Part shown: positions 8,150 through 16,108 of the stretch, one piece after another
Numbering within the stretch: position 1 is the stretch's first letter
Layout: the number at the start of each line of letters is the position of its first letter
Origin: Thermocrispum agreste DSM 44070
GTDB lineage: Bacteria > Actinomycetota > Actinomycetes > Mycobacteriales > Pseudonocardiaceae
Assembly: GCF_000427905.1 (NCBI RefSeq)
Contig: NZ_ATYX01000005.1
Location: 248,001 to 312,000, forward strand
Direction of reading: 5' to 3'
Length of the DNA stretch: 64,000 bases
Translations under genes and position numbers: made by a program
Notes under the pieces: generated by a model
Seen by the model: only the letters and a program-made list of their open reading frames with translations
Told to the model about the DNA's origin: nothing
Databases searched by the model: none

Positions 8150-9112
8150 ATGCCCAAAGGCGTTCAGGTGGTCCGGCCCGGCGGCCCCGAGGTGATGTCG
8201 TACACCGACGTCGAGGTCCGTCGGCCGGGCGAAGGGGAAGTGCTGGTCGACGTCTCCGTCGCCGGGGTCAACTTCATCGACATCTACTACCGCACCGGTA
8301 GCTACCCGGTCGACGTGCCGTTCACCAACGGCGTGGAGGGCGCGGGCGTGGTGGCCGAGGTCGGCCCAGACGTGACGGAGTTCGCGGTGGGTGACCGGGT
8401 GGCGTGGACGATGACCCTCGGCAGCTACGCCGAACAAGTCGTGGTGCCCACCGCCCACGCCGTGAAAGTGCCGGACGACGTGGAACTGGCCGACGCGGCT
8501 GCCGCGCTGTTGCAGGGCATGACCGCGCACTACCTGCTGCACTCGGTGTACGCGGTGCAGCCGGGCGATGCGGTGCTGATCCACGCCGCTGCCGGTGGCA
8601 CCGGAGGCATGCTCACCCAGTGGGCCAGGCACCTCGGCGCGACCGTCTACGCGACGACCTCCCCGGAGAAGCGCCAGGAAGCGCTCGATCTGGGCGCCAC
8701 CGAGGTCTTCGGGTACGACGACTTCGTCGATCGGGTGCGGGAAGCCACCGGCGGCGAGGGCGTGGCCGTCGTCTACGACGGGGTCGGCAGGGCCACGTTC
8801 GACGGCAGCCTGCAGTCGCTGCGCACGCGGGGCACGCTCGCCTTGTTCGGCGCCTCGAGCGGCCCGGTCGATCCGGTGGACCCGCAGCGGCTCAACGCCG
8901 CCGGCTCGGTGTATTTGACCCGGCCGATGCTCAAGCACTTCATCGCCACCCGCGAGGAGCTGGACCAGCGGGCGGCGGACCTGTTCGCCGCGATCGCCGC
9001 CGGTCATCTGCGGGTGCGCATCGGGAAGCGGTATCCGCTCGCCGAGGCGGCGCAGGCGCACATCGATCTGGCGTCCCGCGGGACCACCGGCAAGCTGCTG
9101 CTGGAGCCCTGA
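8150..9112 (+). CDS. qor: NADPH:quinone oxidoreductase (zeta-crystallin-like MDR family)
   Basis: 320-residue zinc-independent medium-chain dehydrogenase/reductase. N-terminal GroES-like domain (AGVNFIDIYYRTGSYP), then a Rossmann domain with the nucleotide-binding loop HAAAGGTGGMLTQWA around residues 146-160 and the C-terminal GTTGKLLLEP ending seen in quinone oxidoreductase 1. The zinc-ligand residues of alcohol dehydrogenases are absent. It probably reduces quinones with NADPH. The ATG at 8150 has a GGAGGAGAG ribosome binding site, unlike its leaderless neighbours. Position matches Rv1454c (qor) beside ctaA/ctaB. Confidence 0.9.
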   Translation: MPKGVQVVRPGGPEVMSYTDVEVRRPGEGEVLVDVSVAGVNFIDIYYRTGSYPVDVPFTNGVEGAGVVAEVGPDVTEFAVGDRVAWTMTLGSYAEQVVVPTAHAVKVPDDVELADAAAALLQGMTAHYLLHSVYAVQPGDAVLIHAAAGGTGGMLTQWARHLGATVYATTSPEKRQEALDLGATEVFGYDDFVDRVREATGGEGVAVVYDGVGRATFDGSLQSLRTRGTLALFGASSGPVDPVDPQRLNAAGSVYLTRPMLKHFIATREELDQRAADLFAAIAAGHLRVRIGKRYPLAEAAQAHIDLASRGTTGKLLLEP

Positions 9113-9119
9113 CCGGGAC

Positions 9120-9146
9120 GGCTGCGCGCAGAATGGTCGCGCAGCC
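9120..9146 (+). terminator. Strong stem-loop after qor
   Basis: Perfect 9-base arms GGCTGCGCG and CGCGCAGCC separated by a 9-base loop, starting eight bases after the qor stop. No T-tract follows. A second GC-rich hairpin (GCCGGCGGGCC pairing with GGCCCGCTGGC, one mismatch) follows at about 9163-9200. Together they very likely end the qor transcript. Confidence 0.65.
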
Positions 9147-9274
9147 CGGTACCGGCCTGCCGGCGGGCCGCCCGCGACAGACCGGGTGGCCCGCTGGCAG
9201 CTTGTTGCCTTCTGCCGCCGGTCGGTCACGCAGGGTGCCCACGCCTGGTTACTGTCGCCCCGAGGTAGGGCGAC

Positions 9275-9982
9275 ATGTGGCGGCGAGATCAAGGTGCACT
9301 GTTCGCGATCCTGATGGCGTGGGTCGGCCTGGCGCTCGCGTACTGGTTGGACGCGCCGGCAGACAGCAACGCGGGTCTTTTCGCGGTGTGGTTCGTCAGC
9401 TCGGCAAGGACCGTGGGAAGGCTGATCGGCCCCCTCCGCGCTGGGCCCGCGATCCTGTTCTGGCTGACCCATGCGATCGCGCTGGTCCTCATCTTCGTGT
9501 ACACGGACGTGCTGCCGGATTTCCCGAGCGGGCCAGTCGGCATCACGGCGCTGGTGCTCACCGTGGCACTCACCGTGGCGGCGCTGTTCTCGCGAGCGAA
9601 GTACCCCCTTCGGGTTCTTCCGCCGTCCCTGGACGAAAAGGACCTGCGCGCCGTGGTCGTGCCGAAGACCGCCCCGCAGACCCACGTCATCCTGTGGCAG
9701 AACCAGCTTGCGGCCGCCATCAGACGGCTGCATGCCGCCGAGCCGTCTGCCGCTGACGCCATGGCATCGGCATTCCGGGCCTACCAGTCCCGGCACGGCA
9801 TCGACACGCTTGCCACGAGTGCTGACCCGGAGTCGCTGCGCAACGCGGTGGACGACCTGCTCCGCAAGACGCAGGCCGCCTGCAACCGGGTGCCAGTGAC
9901 CTCCGCGCGACACGTCGATGCGGCGAGTGCGGTCGACTACGCCCGCAGGATGGCGGACGCGGTCCTCGGCCGGCCTCGCTGA
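9275..9982 (+). CDS. Hypothetical membrane protein
   Basis: 235 residues, family not recognised. The N-terminal half has three to four hydrophobic segments (about residues 7-24, 59-78 and 84-104); the C-terminal half (from about residue 110) is soluble, partly helical and alanine-rich, ending in VDYARRMADAVLGRPR. A TACTGT -10-like box (9250-9255) and a weak GAGG ribosome binding site precede the ATG. It stands alone between qor and the tct operon and converges on tctA. No enzymatic motif is seen. Codon use looks native. Confidence 0.6.
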   Translation: MWRRDQGALFAILMAWVGLALAYWLDAPADSNAGLFAVWFVSSARTVGRLIGPLRAGPAILFWLTHAIALVLIFVYTDVLPDFPSGPVGITALVLTVALTVAALFSRAKYPLRVLPPSLDEKDLRAVVVPKTAPQTHVILWQNQLAAAIRRLHAAEPSAADAMASAFRAYQSRHGIDTLATSADPESLRNAVDDLLRKTQAACNRVPVTSARHVDAASAVDYARRMADAVLGRPR

Positions 9983-10000
9983 ACACGAGCCCGGCCGAGG
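9964..10000. terminator. Long stem-loop between convergent genes (9.98 kb)
   Basis: CCTCGGCCGG and CCGGCCGAGG pair over 10 bases, and an inner CTCG/CGAG pair extends the stem inside a single-base bulge on each side, leaving a loop CTGAACA. The stop codon of the membrane-protein gene (TGA, 9980-9982) is in the loop. tctA arrives from the other side and ends 26 bases away. A bidirectional terminator fits. Confidence 0.6.
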
Positions 10001-10025
10001 CGGGTACCGGCCGATGCGAGCGACC

Positions 10026-11531
10026 TCAGGAGGCCGGTGTCTTTTCTCTCGACTGCTTGCGCACCAGCCGGGCGATCAGCGGCCAGGCCAGGATGACCGT
10101 GATGACGCAGTACACCACCACGGAGAACGTGGTGTTCACCAGCCCGCTGAGGTCACCGCCGGACAGCTGCAGTGCCCGCCGCAGTTCCAGCTCCACGTTG
10201 GGGCCGAGGATGACCGCGATGATCGCGGGCAGCACGGGCAGCCCGAACCGGCGCATCATCAACCCGACCAGGCCGATCACCAGCAGCATGATCAGATCGG
10301 CCACGTCCGAGCTGACCGCGTAGGCCCCGACGCTGGCGAAGAACAGGATCCCCGCGTACAGGTACGGCCGCGGAATGCGCAGCAACTTCGCCCACAGCGG
10401 GGCCAGCGGCAGGTTCAGCAGCAACAGCAGGGTCAGCCCGACGAACAGGCTGGCGATCAACGCCCACACCAGCTCGGACTCCCGCTCGAACAGCAACGGC
10501 CCCGGCTGGATGCCGTACTGCTGGAAGGCGGCCAGCATCACCGCGGCGACCGCCGTCGTCGGCAGGCCGAGGGTGAGCATGGTGGTCAGCGTGCCCGCCG
10601 CCGACGCGCTGGCCGTCGACTCCGGGCCCGCCACGCCCTCGATGGCGCCCTTGCCGAACTCGTCGGCGCGTCGCGACAGCCGCTTCTCCGTCACGTACGA
10701 CAGGAACGTCGGGATCTCCGCGCCACCTGCCGGGACCGCCCCGAACGGGAACCCGATCACCGGCCCGCGCAGCCACGGCTTCCAGGACCGCCGCACGTCC
10801 TCCCGGCTCAACCAGGGCCTGCCGACGGGAATCGGACGGCCTGCGGTGCGCCGCAGGTTCGCGGCCACCCACAGCGCCTCCCCCACCGCGAACAACCCGA
10901 CCGCGACGACCACCACGTCGATGCCGTCGACCAGGTGCAGCGAGCCGAACGTCAGCCGCTGCTGGCCGGTGACCGGGTCGAGGCCGATGAGGCCGATGGC
11001 CAGCCCGATGGCCAGCGAGGCGAAGCCGCGCACCCGTGACTTGCCCAGCACCGACGTCACCGCGATGAAGGCCAGCAGCATCACCGCGACGAAGTCCGGC
11101 GCGCCGATGTTCACCGCCAGGTCCGCGACCACCGGGGCCAGCGCCACCAGCAGGATCGTGCCGACCAGGCCGCCGACGAAGTGGCCGATGGCCGCGGTGG
11201 CGAGTGCCTGGGCGCCGCGGCCGCGTTTGGCCATCGGATGGCCTTCGATCGCGGTCACCACGGCCGCGGTCTCCCCCGGCGTGTTGAGCAGGATCGACGT
11301 GGTCGAGCCGCCGAACATGCCGCCGTAGTAGATGCCGGCGAACATGATGAACGCGCCGGTCGGCTCGACGGTGTAGGTGACCGGGAGCAGCAAGGCGACG
11401 GCCATCGCGGGCCCGATGCCCGGCAGCACGCCGATGGCCGTGCCCAGCAGTACGCCCAGGCCTGCCAGCAGCAGGTTCTCCGGGGTCAGCGCGGTGGCGA
11501 AGCCGTCGAGAAGATTGCCGAGCACGTCCAT
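10026..11531 (-). CDS. tctA: Tripartite tricarboxylate transporter, large membrane subunit TctA
   Basis: 501-residue TctA-family permease with about 11-12 membrane segments. Family-typical stretches include [23 protein letters not shown] near the N-terminus, [18 protein letters not shown], the duplicated half near [18 protein letters not shown], and [17 protein letters not shown]. With TctB it forms the cation-coupled transporter that receives substrate from the lipoprotein TctC. Last gene of tctC-tctB-tctA; its ATG lies directly against the tctB stop. Substrate (citrate, other di- or tricarboxylates, or aromatic acids) is not fixed by sequence, though the CitA/CitB-type regulators divergent from it point to a carboxylate. 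Confidence 0.93.
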   Translation of the reverse strand: MDVLGNLLDGFATALTPENLLLAGLGVLLGTAIGVLPGIGPAMAVALLLPVTYTVEPTGAFIMFAGIYYGGMFGGSTTSILLNTPGETAAVVTAIEGHPMAKRGRGAQALATAAIGHFVGGLVGTILLVALAPVVADLAVNIGAPDFVAVMLLAFIAVTSVLGKSRVRGFASLAIGLAIGLIGLDPVTGQQRLTFGSLHLVDGIDVVVVAVGLFAVGEALWVAANLRRTAGRPIPVGRPWLSREDVRRSWKPWLRGPVIGFPFGAVPAGGAEIPTFLSYVTEKRLSRRADEFGKGAIEGVAGPESTASASAAGTLTTMLTLGLPTTAVAAVMLAAFQQYGIQPGPLLFERESELVWALIASLFVGLTLLLLLNLPLAPLWAKLLRIPRPYLYAGILFFASVGAYAVSSDVADLIMLLVIGLVGLMMRRFGLPVLPAIIAVILGPNVELELRRALQLSGGDLSGLVNTTFSVVVYCVITVILAWPLIARLVRKQSREKTPAS

Positions 11532-12044
11532 TCACAGCACCCCCTCGAACGGGCCGAGCGGCAACGGTACGCCCAACCAATGGGCGAACAGGAAGTACGT
11601 CGCCACGGTCAGGCCCACCGCGATCAGGCCGTCCCGGACCGGCTTGCGGCTGCCGAGCGCGTAGGCCGAGCCCCAGAACAGCACCGTCCCGGACACCAGG
11701 AATCCGGCGGAGTCGATCAGCACGATGTTGGCGGCGAACGCGGCGGCAAGCAGCAGCACGGTGCGCCACTCCGGCGGCTCGGACAGGTCGACGTCCTCGC
11801 CGGACTCCGCCTCCCCGTGCCCGCCGCGCAGCACGTCGACGGCCAGAATCACGGCGGTCACCACCAGCAGGCCGCCGATGGCGTACGGCACCACGTCCGG
11901 GCCGATCGGCCCGACCTGGCCGACCGCGGGTGGCAGCATGGCCGCGTCGGCGATCACCAGCACACCCAGCAGTGCCAGGAATCCCGCGACGCCCAGTTCG
12001 GAATGCTCACCGAGCCATCTGCTCACGTTCCGGGCGCGGCTCAT
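11532..12044 (-). CDS. tctB: Tripartite tricarboxylate transporter, small membrane subunit TctB
   Basis: 170-residue protein with four membrane segments (about residues 18-35, 50-70, 92-110 and a split pair near 125-155), the usual TctB plan. A charged cytoplasmic loop near residues 75-88 (HGEAESGEDVDLSEPPEW) joins the halves. The ATG overlaps the tctC stop as ATGA, so the three transporter genes are coupled. TctB is required for transport with TctA but has no known catalytic residues. Identification comes as much from context as from sequence. Confidence 0.88.
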   Translation of the reverse strand: MSRARNVSRWLGEHSELGVAGFLALLGVLVIADAAMLPPAVGQVGPIGPDVVPYAIGGLLVVTAVILAVDVLRGGHGEAESGEDVDLSEPPEWRTVLLLAAAFAANIVLIDSAGFLVSGTVLFWGSAYALGSRKPVRDGLIAVGLTVATYFLFAHWLGVPLPLGPFEGVL

Positions 12045-13015
12045 GACTGGCCCAGCCCCAGATCCCGCAGCACGCCCTCGACCTGCTCGTTCTGGTCCTT
12101 CAGGAACGTGCCGAAGTCCTCACCGGGCAGGAACGCGTCGGTCCAGCCGTTGTTGTCCAGCGCCTGCTGCCACTGCTCGGAGTCGTGCATCCGCGTGATC
12201 GTGCTGACCAGCTTCTCCCGGTCGGCGTCGCCGAGCTCCGGCGGGGCCACGATCCCCCGCCAGTTGGTGAACTCGACGTCCAGGCCCGCTTCCTTCAGCG
12301 TCGGCGCGTCGATGCCTTCCACCCGTTCCGCGCTGGTCACCGCGAGCACGCGCAGCTGCCCGGCGTCGATCTGGTCGCGCCATTCGCTCACCCCGGAGAC
12401 GCCGAAGGCGAGCTTGTTGCCGAGGATCGCGGCGAGCAGGTCGCCGCCGCCGTCGTAGGAGACGAAGTTGACCCGCTTCGGCTCGATCCCGGCCGCCTTG
12501 GCGGTGAGCATCGCGGCCAGGTGGTCCGGCCCGCCGGGGGACGAGCCGCCGCCGACCGCCAGCCCGCTCGGGTTCGCCTTCCAGTCCGCCAGCAGCTGCT
12601 TGATGTCGCGGTACTTCGACTTGGCCGACACCGCGATGATGTCCGGCTCCTCGATCAGCCTGGCCACCGGCGTGGTGTCCTGCAGCGTCGCGGGCGACTT
12701 GTTGGTGAACACGCTGCCCACCACGCCGAGCCCCATCGACATGATCAGCTTGCCGTTGCCCTTCTCGCCGACCAGCCTGCCGAGCCCGACCGTGCCGCCG
12801 GCGCCGGGCAGGTTGAACACCTCCACATTGCGGGCCAGGTCGGCTTCCTCCATCACCTTGGCCGCCGTGCGTGCGGTGATGTCGTACCCGCCGCCCGGCG
12901 AGTTGGGCACCATGATCCGCAGGCCGGTGACCTCGTCCCCGGGCTCCGCACCGGCCCCGCACCCGGCGAGCAAGACCCCGGCCATGATCGCGGCGGCAAC
13001 GCTGCGCACCTTCAT
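12041..13015 (-). CDS. tctC: Tripartite tricarboxylate transporter, substrate-binding lipoprotein TctC
   Basis: 324-residue extracytoplasmic binding protein (Bug/TctC family) with a signal peptide ending in the lipobox LLAGC (cysteine about residue 20), so membrane-anchored as expected in a Gram-positive. The mature protein shows the family signatures VPNSPGGGYDITAR near residue 38 and the GVVGSVFTNKSP region. The ATG at 13015 is chosen because it opens the signal peptide and has an AGGAG ribosome binding site 6 bases upstream; in-frame sequence further up has no signal character. Promoter-proximal gene of the operon, divergent from the two-component genes. Confidence 0.93.
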   Translation of the reverse strand: MKVRSVAAAIMAGVLLAGCGAGAEPGDEVTGLRIMVPNSPGGGYDITARTAAKVMEEADLARNVEVFNLPGAGGTVGLGRLVGEKGNGKLIMSMGLGVVGSVFTNKSPATLQDTTPVARLIEEPDIIAVSAKSKYRDIKQLLADWKANPSGLAVGGGSSPGGPDHLAAMLTAKAAGIEPKRVNFVSYDGGGDLLAAILGNKLAFGVSGVSEWRDQIDAGQLRVLAVTSAERVEGIDAPTLKEAGLDVEFTNWRGIVAPPELGDADREKLVSTITRMHDSEQWQQALDNNGWTDAFLPGEDFGTFLKDQNEQVEGVLRDLGLGQS

Positions 13016-13200
13016 GTCGCTCCTGTCTCTCGGTCTCGTGGGAGGGTGCCGAAAATGGTGCGGGCCGGACCGTTGTCGCGTCTGCGTTACGTCCGCTTCG
13101 GTCATTGTGGTCGTTGTGTTCACGGCCGCCCGTCTTCTCCGGGCGGAGGCAGGCGCGCCAGACTGTGTCATCCGGTGATCCACCCAGGAGGTGCACGGCG
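13016..13200. promoter_or_regulatory. Divergent control region between tctC and the CitA-type kinase
   Basis: 185 bases holding both promoters. A perfect 7-base stem-loop, CCGCCCG-TCTTCTC-CGGGCGG (13126-13146), lies near the kinase side, and TTGTGGTCG/TTGTGTTC near-repeats sit at 13105-13121. The kinase gene has an AGGAGGTG ribosome binding site, and tctC has AGGAG. The near-repeats are candidate sites for the CitB-type regulator; I see no definite -10/-35 pair. Confidence 0.4.
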
Positions 13201-14781
13201 GTGGGCAAGAAGGGCTCGCTCGGCCGCAAAGTGCTCGCGCTGCAGCTGCTGATCGTGCTCGGCCTGCTGGCAGCGGTGGCGGCGGTGAGCGTCGCGCAGT
13301 CCAGCGAGACGTTCCGGCGCACCGAGGGCCGCAAGCTGCTGAGCATCGCCGAGAGCGTGGCGGCCAATCCGTCGGTCGGGCAGACGCTCAGCGTCCCGGC
13401 GGCGGCGCACGACGTCGCACCGTTCGCGGAGAACGCGCGGGCGTTGTCCGGGGTCACCGCGGTGCTCATCGCCGACCGGGACGGTCGCGTGCTGACCTCG
13501 CCCGACCCGGACGAGGTCGGCCGCCCGCTCCCGCTGGCCGAATCGGCGCGGCTCGACGGCCGCGCATGGGTCGGCGAGATCGGCGACGACATCACCGCGC
13601 GCGTCCCGGTGCTCAACGAGCACCAGCAGATCGTCGGCTACGTCGTCGCCGAGCAGGCCCGGCCGAGCGTGTGGCAGATGCTCACCGAGTCGCCCGCCGA
13701 CATGCTGATCGTGCTGGGGATCGCCACGTCACTCGGGGCGGCCGCGTCGGTGTGGCTGGCCTGGTGGGTGAAGAAGCAGACCCTCGGGCTCGAGCCCGGC
13801 GAGATCGTCGGCCTGGTGGAGCATCGCGAGGCGATGCTGCACGGCATCAAGGAAGGCGTGGTCGGCCTGGATCAGCAGCACCGGGTGACGCTGATCAACG
13901 ACCAGGCGGCCACCCTGCTGTCGCTGCCCGCCGACGCCGTCGGCCGTCACGTCGAGGAGCTGGACCTCAACGAGCGTTTGGTCGACGTGCTGACCGGACG
14001 GGCCGAAGGCGCCGATCAGATCGTGTTGCGTCGCGGCCGCGTGCTGGTGATGAACCGTATGCCGATCAAGCGGGACGGCGTGCCGATCGGTTCGGTCGTC
14101 ACGTTGCGCGACCACACCGAGCTGGAACACTTGCGCGACCAGCTCGACGTGACACGCACGACGACGGAGACCCTGCGTGCCCAGGCGCACGAGTTCAGCA
14201 ACACACTGCACACCATCGCCGGACTGATCGAGTTGGGCGAGTACGACGACGTCAAGCGCTTCGTCACCCGCCTCTCCGACGCCCGCGGGCAGCTGCAGGC
14301 CGAGGTCACTGGCAAGGTACGCAACTCGGCGGTGGCCGCGCTGCTCATCGCCAAGGCCAGCCAGGCCGCCGAACAGGGCGTGGCGTTGCGCCTGACGCCG
14401 GAGACCGAACTCGGCGACGTCGACGAGCAACTGGCGGCGGACCTGGTCACGGTGCTCGGCAACCTGATCGACAACGCGCTGGACGTTTTCCGTGGCCACC
14501 CCGCGCCGGATCAGAGCATCGAGGTGGAGCTCCGCACGGTCGACGGCCGGGTCGTGGTCCGGGTGCGTGACACCGGGCCCGGGGTGGCGCCGGACATCGC
14601 CCGGGAGGTGTTCCGGCACGGGTTCACCACCAAGGTGGCCGAGCAAGGTGGTCAGCGCGGGCTCGGGCTGGCCATCACCCGGCAGACCTGCCGCCGGCGC
14701 GGCGGCACGGTCGACGTCAGCAACGCCAACGGCGCGGTGTTCACCGCGCAGCTGCCGATCGCTCCGGGGGTGCCGGCATGA
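13201..14781 (+). CDS. Sensor histidine kinase, CitA/DcuS family
   Basis: 526 residues: TM1 about 10-32, an extracytoplasmic sensor domain (about 33-165, PDC/Cache type), TM2 about 168-190, a cytoplasmic PAS domain (about 210-310), then the CitA-type dimerisation helix with H330 in QAHEFSNTLHTI as the phosphorylation site. The ATPase domain has LIDNALDVF (N box), DTGPGV and GQRGLGLAI (G boxes). Kinases of this family sense di- and tricarboxylates outside the cell. Here the gene is divergent from tctCBA, the natural target. GTG start with a good AGGAGGTG ribosome binding site. Coupled (ATGA) to the response regulator gene. Ligand identity is inferred. Confidence 0.9.
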   Translation: MGKKGSLGRKVLALQLLIVLGLLAAVAAVSVAQSSETFRRTEGRKLLSIAESVAANPSVGQTLSVPAAAHDVAPFAENARALSGVTAVLIADRDGRVLTSPDPDEVGRPLPLAESARLDGRAWVGEIGDDITARVPVLNEHQQIVGYVVAEQARPSVWQMLTESPADMLIVLGIATSLGAAASVWLAWWVKKQTLGLEPGEIVGLVEHREAMLHGIKEGVVGLDQQHRVTLINDQAATLLSLPADAVGRHVEELDLNERLVDVLTGRAEGADQIVLRRGRVLVMNRMPIKRDGVPIGSVVTLRDHTELEHLRDQLDVTRTTTETLRAQAHEFSNTLHTIAGLIELGEYDDVKRFVTRLSDARGQLQAEVTGKVRNSAVAALLIAKASQAAEQGVALRLTPETELGDVDEQLAADLVTVLGNLIDNALDVFRGHPAPDQSIEVELRTVDGRVVVRVRDTGPGVAPDIAREVFRHGFTTKVAEQGGQRGLGLAITRQTCRRRGGTVDVSNANGAVFTAQLPIAPGVPA

Positions 14782-15449
14782 TCGACGTGCTGGTCGTGGA
14801 CGACGACTTCATGGTCGCCAAGGTGCACAGCGGATACGTGCAGAAGACGCCCGGGTTCCGGGTGGTCGGCACCGCGCACACCGGAGCGGAGGCCATCCGG
14901 CAGGTGGAAAGCCTGCGACCGGACCTGGTGCTGCTGGACATCTACCTGCCGGACATCGACGGTGTCAGCGTCCTGCGCGCCATCCGCGCCGATCCGGACC
15001 AGGAAACCGACGTCATCGTGATCAGTGCGGCCAAGGACGTCGACACCGTCCGGCAGGCCATGCGCGGCGGCGTGCTGCACTACCTGATCAAGCCGTTCAC
15101 CTACGGGGCCCTGTACGACCAGCTGCAGCACTTCGCCGCCTTGCACGCCAAGCTGGGGGAGCTGTCCGAAGCCACGCAGGCCGACGTCGACCGGGTGTTC
15201 AGTGCCCGGCCGTCCGCCACCGGGACGCTGCCCAAGGGTTTCAGCGCCGAGACGTCCACGGTCGTGGAGCGCACGCTCAGGGCAGCCGGCTCCGACCTGT
15301 CCGCGGCGGAGTGCGCCGAGCTGACGGCGCTCTCCCGGGTCAGCGCCCGCCGGTACCTCGAGCACTTCGTCGCGACCGGGCGCGCCGAGGTACGTTTGCG
15401 CTACGGCGGGAGCGGGCGGCCGGAACGGCGTTACCGCTGGATCGGCTAG
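14778..15449 (+). CDS. Response regulator, CitB/DcuR family
   Basis: 223 residues. Receiver domain with acidic pocket DDD near residues 8-10, phospho-acceptor D54 (LLDIYLPDID), conserved serine in VISAAKD and lysine in LIKPFTYGAL. A linker leads to a C-terminal winged helix-turn-helix (about 160-223; LSAAECAELTALSRVSARRYLEHF) of the CitB type. The ATG overlaps the kinase stop. Most likely activates tctCBA in response to the extracellular carboxylate seen by the kinase. Confidence 0.9.
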   Translation: MIDVLVVDDDFMVAKVHSGYVQKTPGFRVVGTAHTGAEAIRQVESLRPDLVLLDIYLPDIDGVSVLRAIRADPDQETDVIVISAAKDVDTVRQAMRGGVLHYLIKPFTYGALYDQLQHFAALHAKLGELSEATQADVDRVFSARPSATGTLPKGFSAETSTVVERTLRAAGSDLSAAECAELTALSRVSARRYLEHFVATGRAEVRLRYGGSGRPERRYRWIG

Positions 15450-15486
15450 CCGGCACGGCCGCTGTGGGATCCGGGACGGTCCAGGA

Positions 15487-16059
15487 TCACTCGGACCGGC
15501 CGACCACCACGGCCACGGCCTCGTCGGCGCGGAAACCGCCCGTTTCCGTCGAGTCCAGCTGGTCCGCCTTCAGCACCACCAGCTTGCGCGCGCCGGGCCG
15601 CATCCCTTCCAGCAGCTCACTCCAGCCGGTGTCGTCGTCGCCGGCCACCTCCAGCCGCGCCAGCTCGGGGCCGTCGGCCGACCAGTTCGTGGCCTCCGTT
15701 CCGCTGGTGACACCCACGACGACGTAGTCGTAGGACACGGTGTCGCCCTGCTCGGCGGCCGGCCCCTCCCCTTCCTCGAGGACTTTGGTCAGCGGGGACT
15801 CCGGTGCGGCGCACGGCTCGCTGGGCACGGTGATCTCCGGCTTGCGGTCCGGCTCGGCGGCCACCGTGAAGTCCTCGATCGCGCACGGCTCGCTGCCCTG
15901 CTCGTCCGCCGGCGCGGCACTGCTCGGCGCGTCGATGGTCAGGTCGGGCTCGGTACCTGGGGGCAGCGGCGAGGGCTCCTCCAACGACGGCGAGCAAGCC
16001 GCCAGGGCCACCATCGCTCCGGCGGCGGCCACCACCGCTGCGGCACGTGCGTTCCTCAT
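15487..16059 (-). CDS. Secreted lipoprotein with FKBP-like domain
   Basis: 190 residues. The signal peptide ends in the lipobox LAAC (cysteine about residue 22), followed by a low-complexity Pro/Ser/Glu linker containing two cysteines, then a C-terminal region (about 90-190) that follows FKBP-type peptidyl-prolyl isomerases: EEGEGPAAEQGDTVSYDYVVVGVTSGTE, later LLEGMRPGARKLVVL. Several active-site aromatics of FKBPs are not evident, so isomerase activity is doubtful. An extracytoplasmic folding or binding role is likely. The ATG lies seven bases after a TAGTCT -10 box (16072-16067), so it is leaderless. It converges on the CitB-type regulator gene. Confidence 0.7.
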   Translation of the reverse strand: MRNARAAAVVAAAGAMVALAACSPSLEEPSPLPPGTEPDLTIDAPSSAAPADEQGSEPCAIEDFTVAAEPDRKPEITVPSEPCAAPESPLTKVLEEGEGPAAEQGDTVSYDYVVVGVTSGTEATNWSADGPELARLEVAGDDDTGWSELLEGMRPGARKLVVLKADQLDSTETGGFRADEAVAVVVGRSE

Positions 16060-16108
16060 GGCTGGCAGACTATCCAGTCACCGGCGGTGAGCCGACACCG
16101 CCTCGCCG

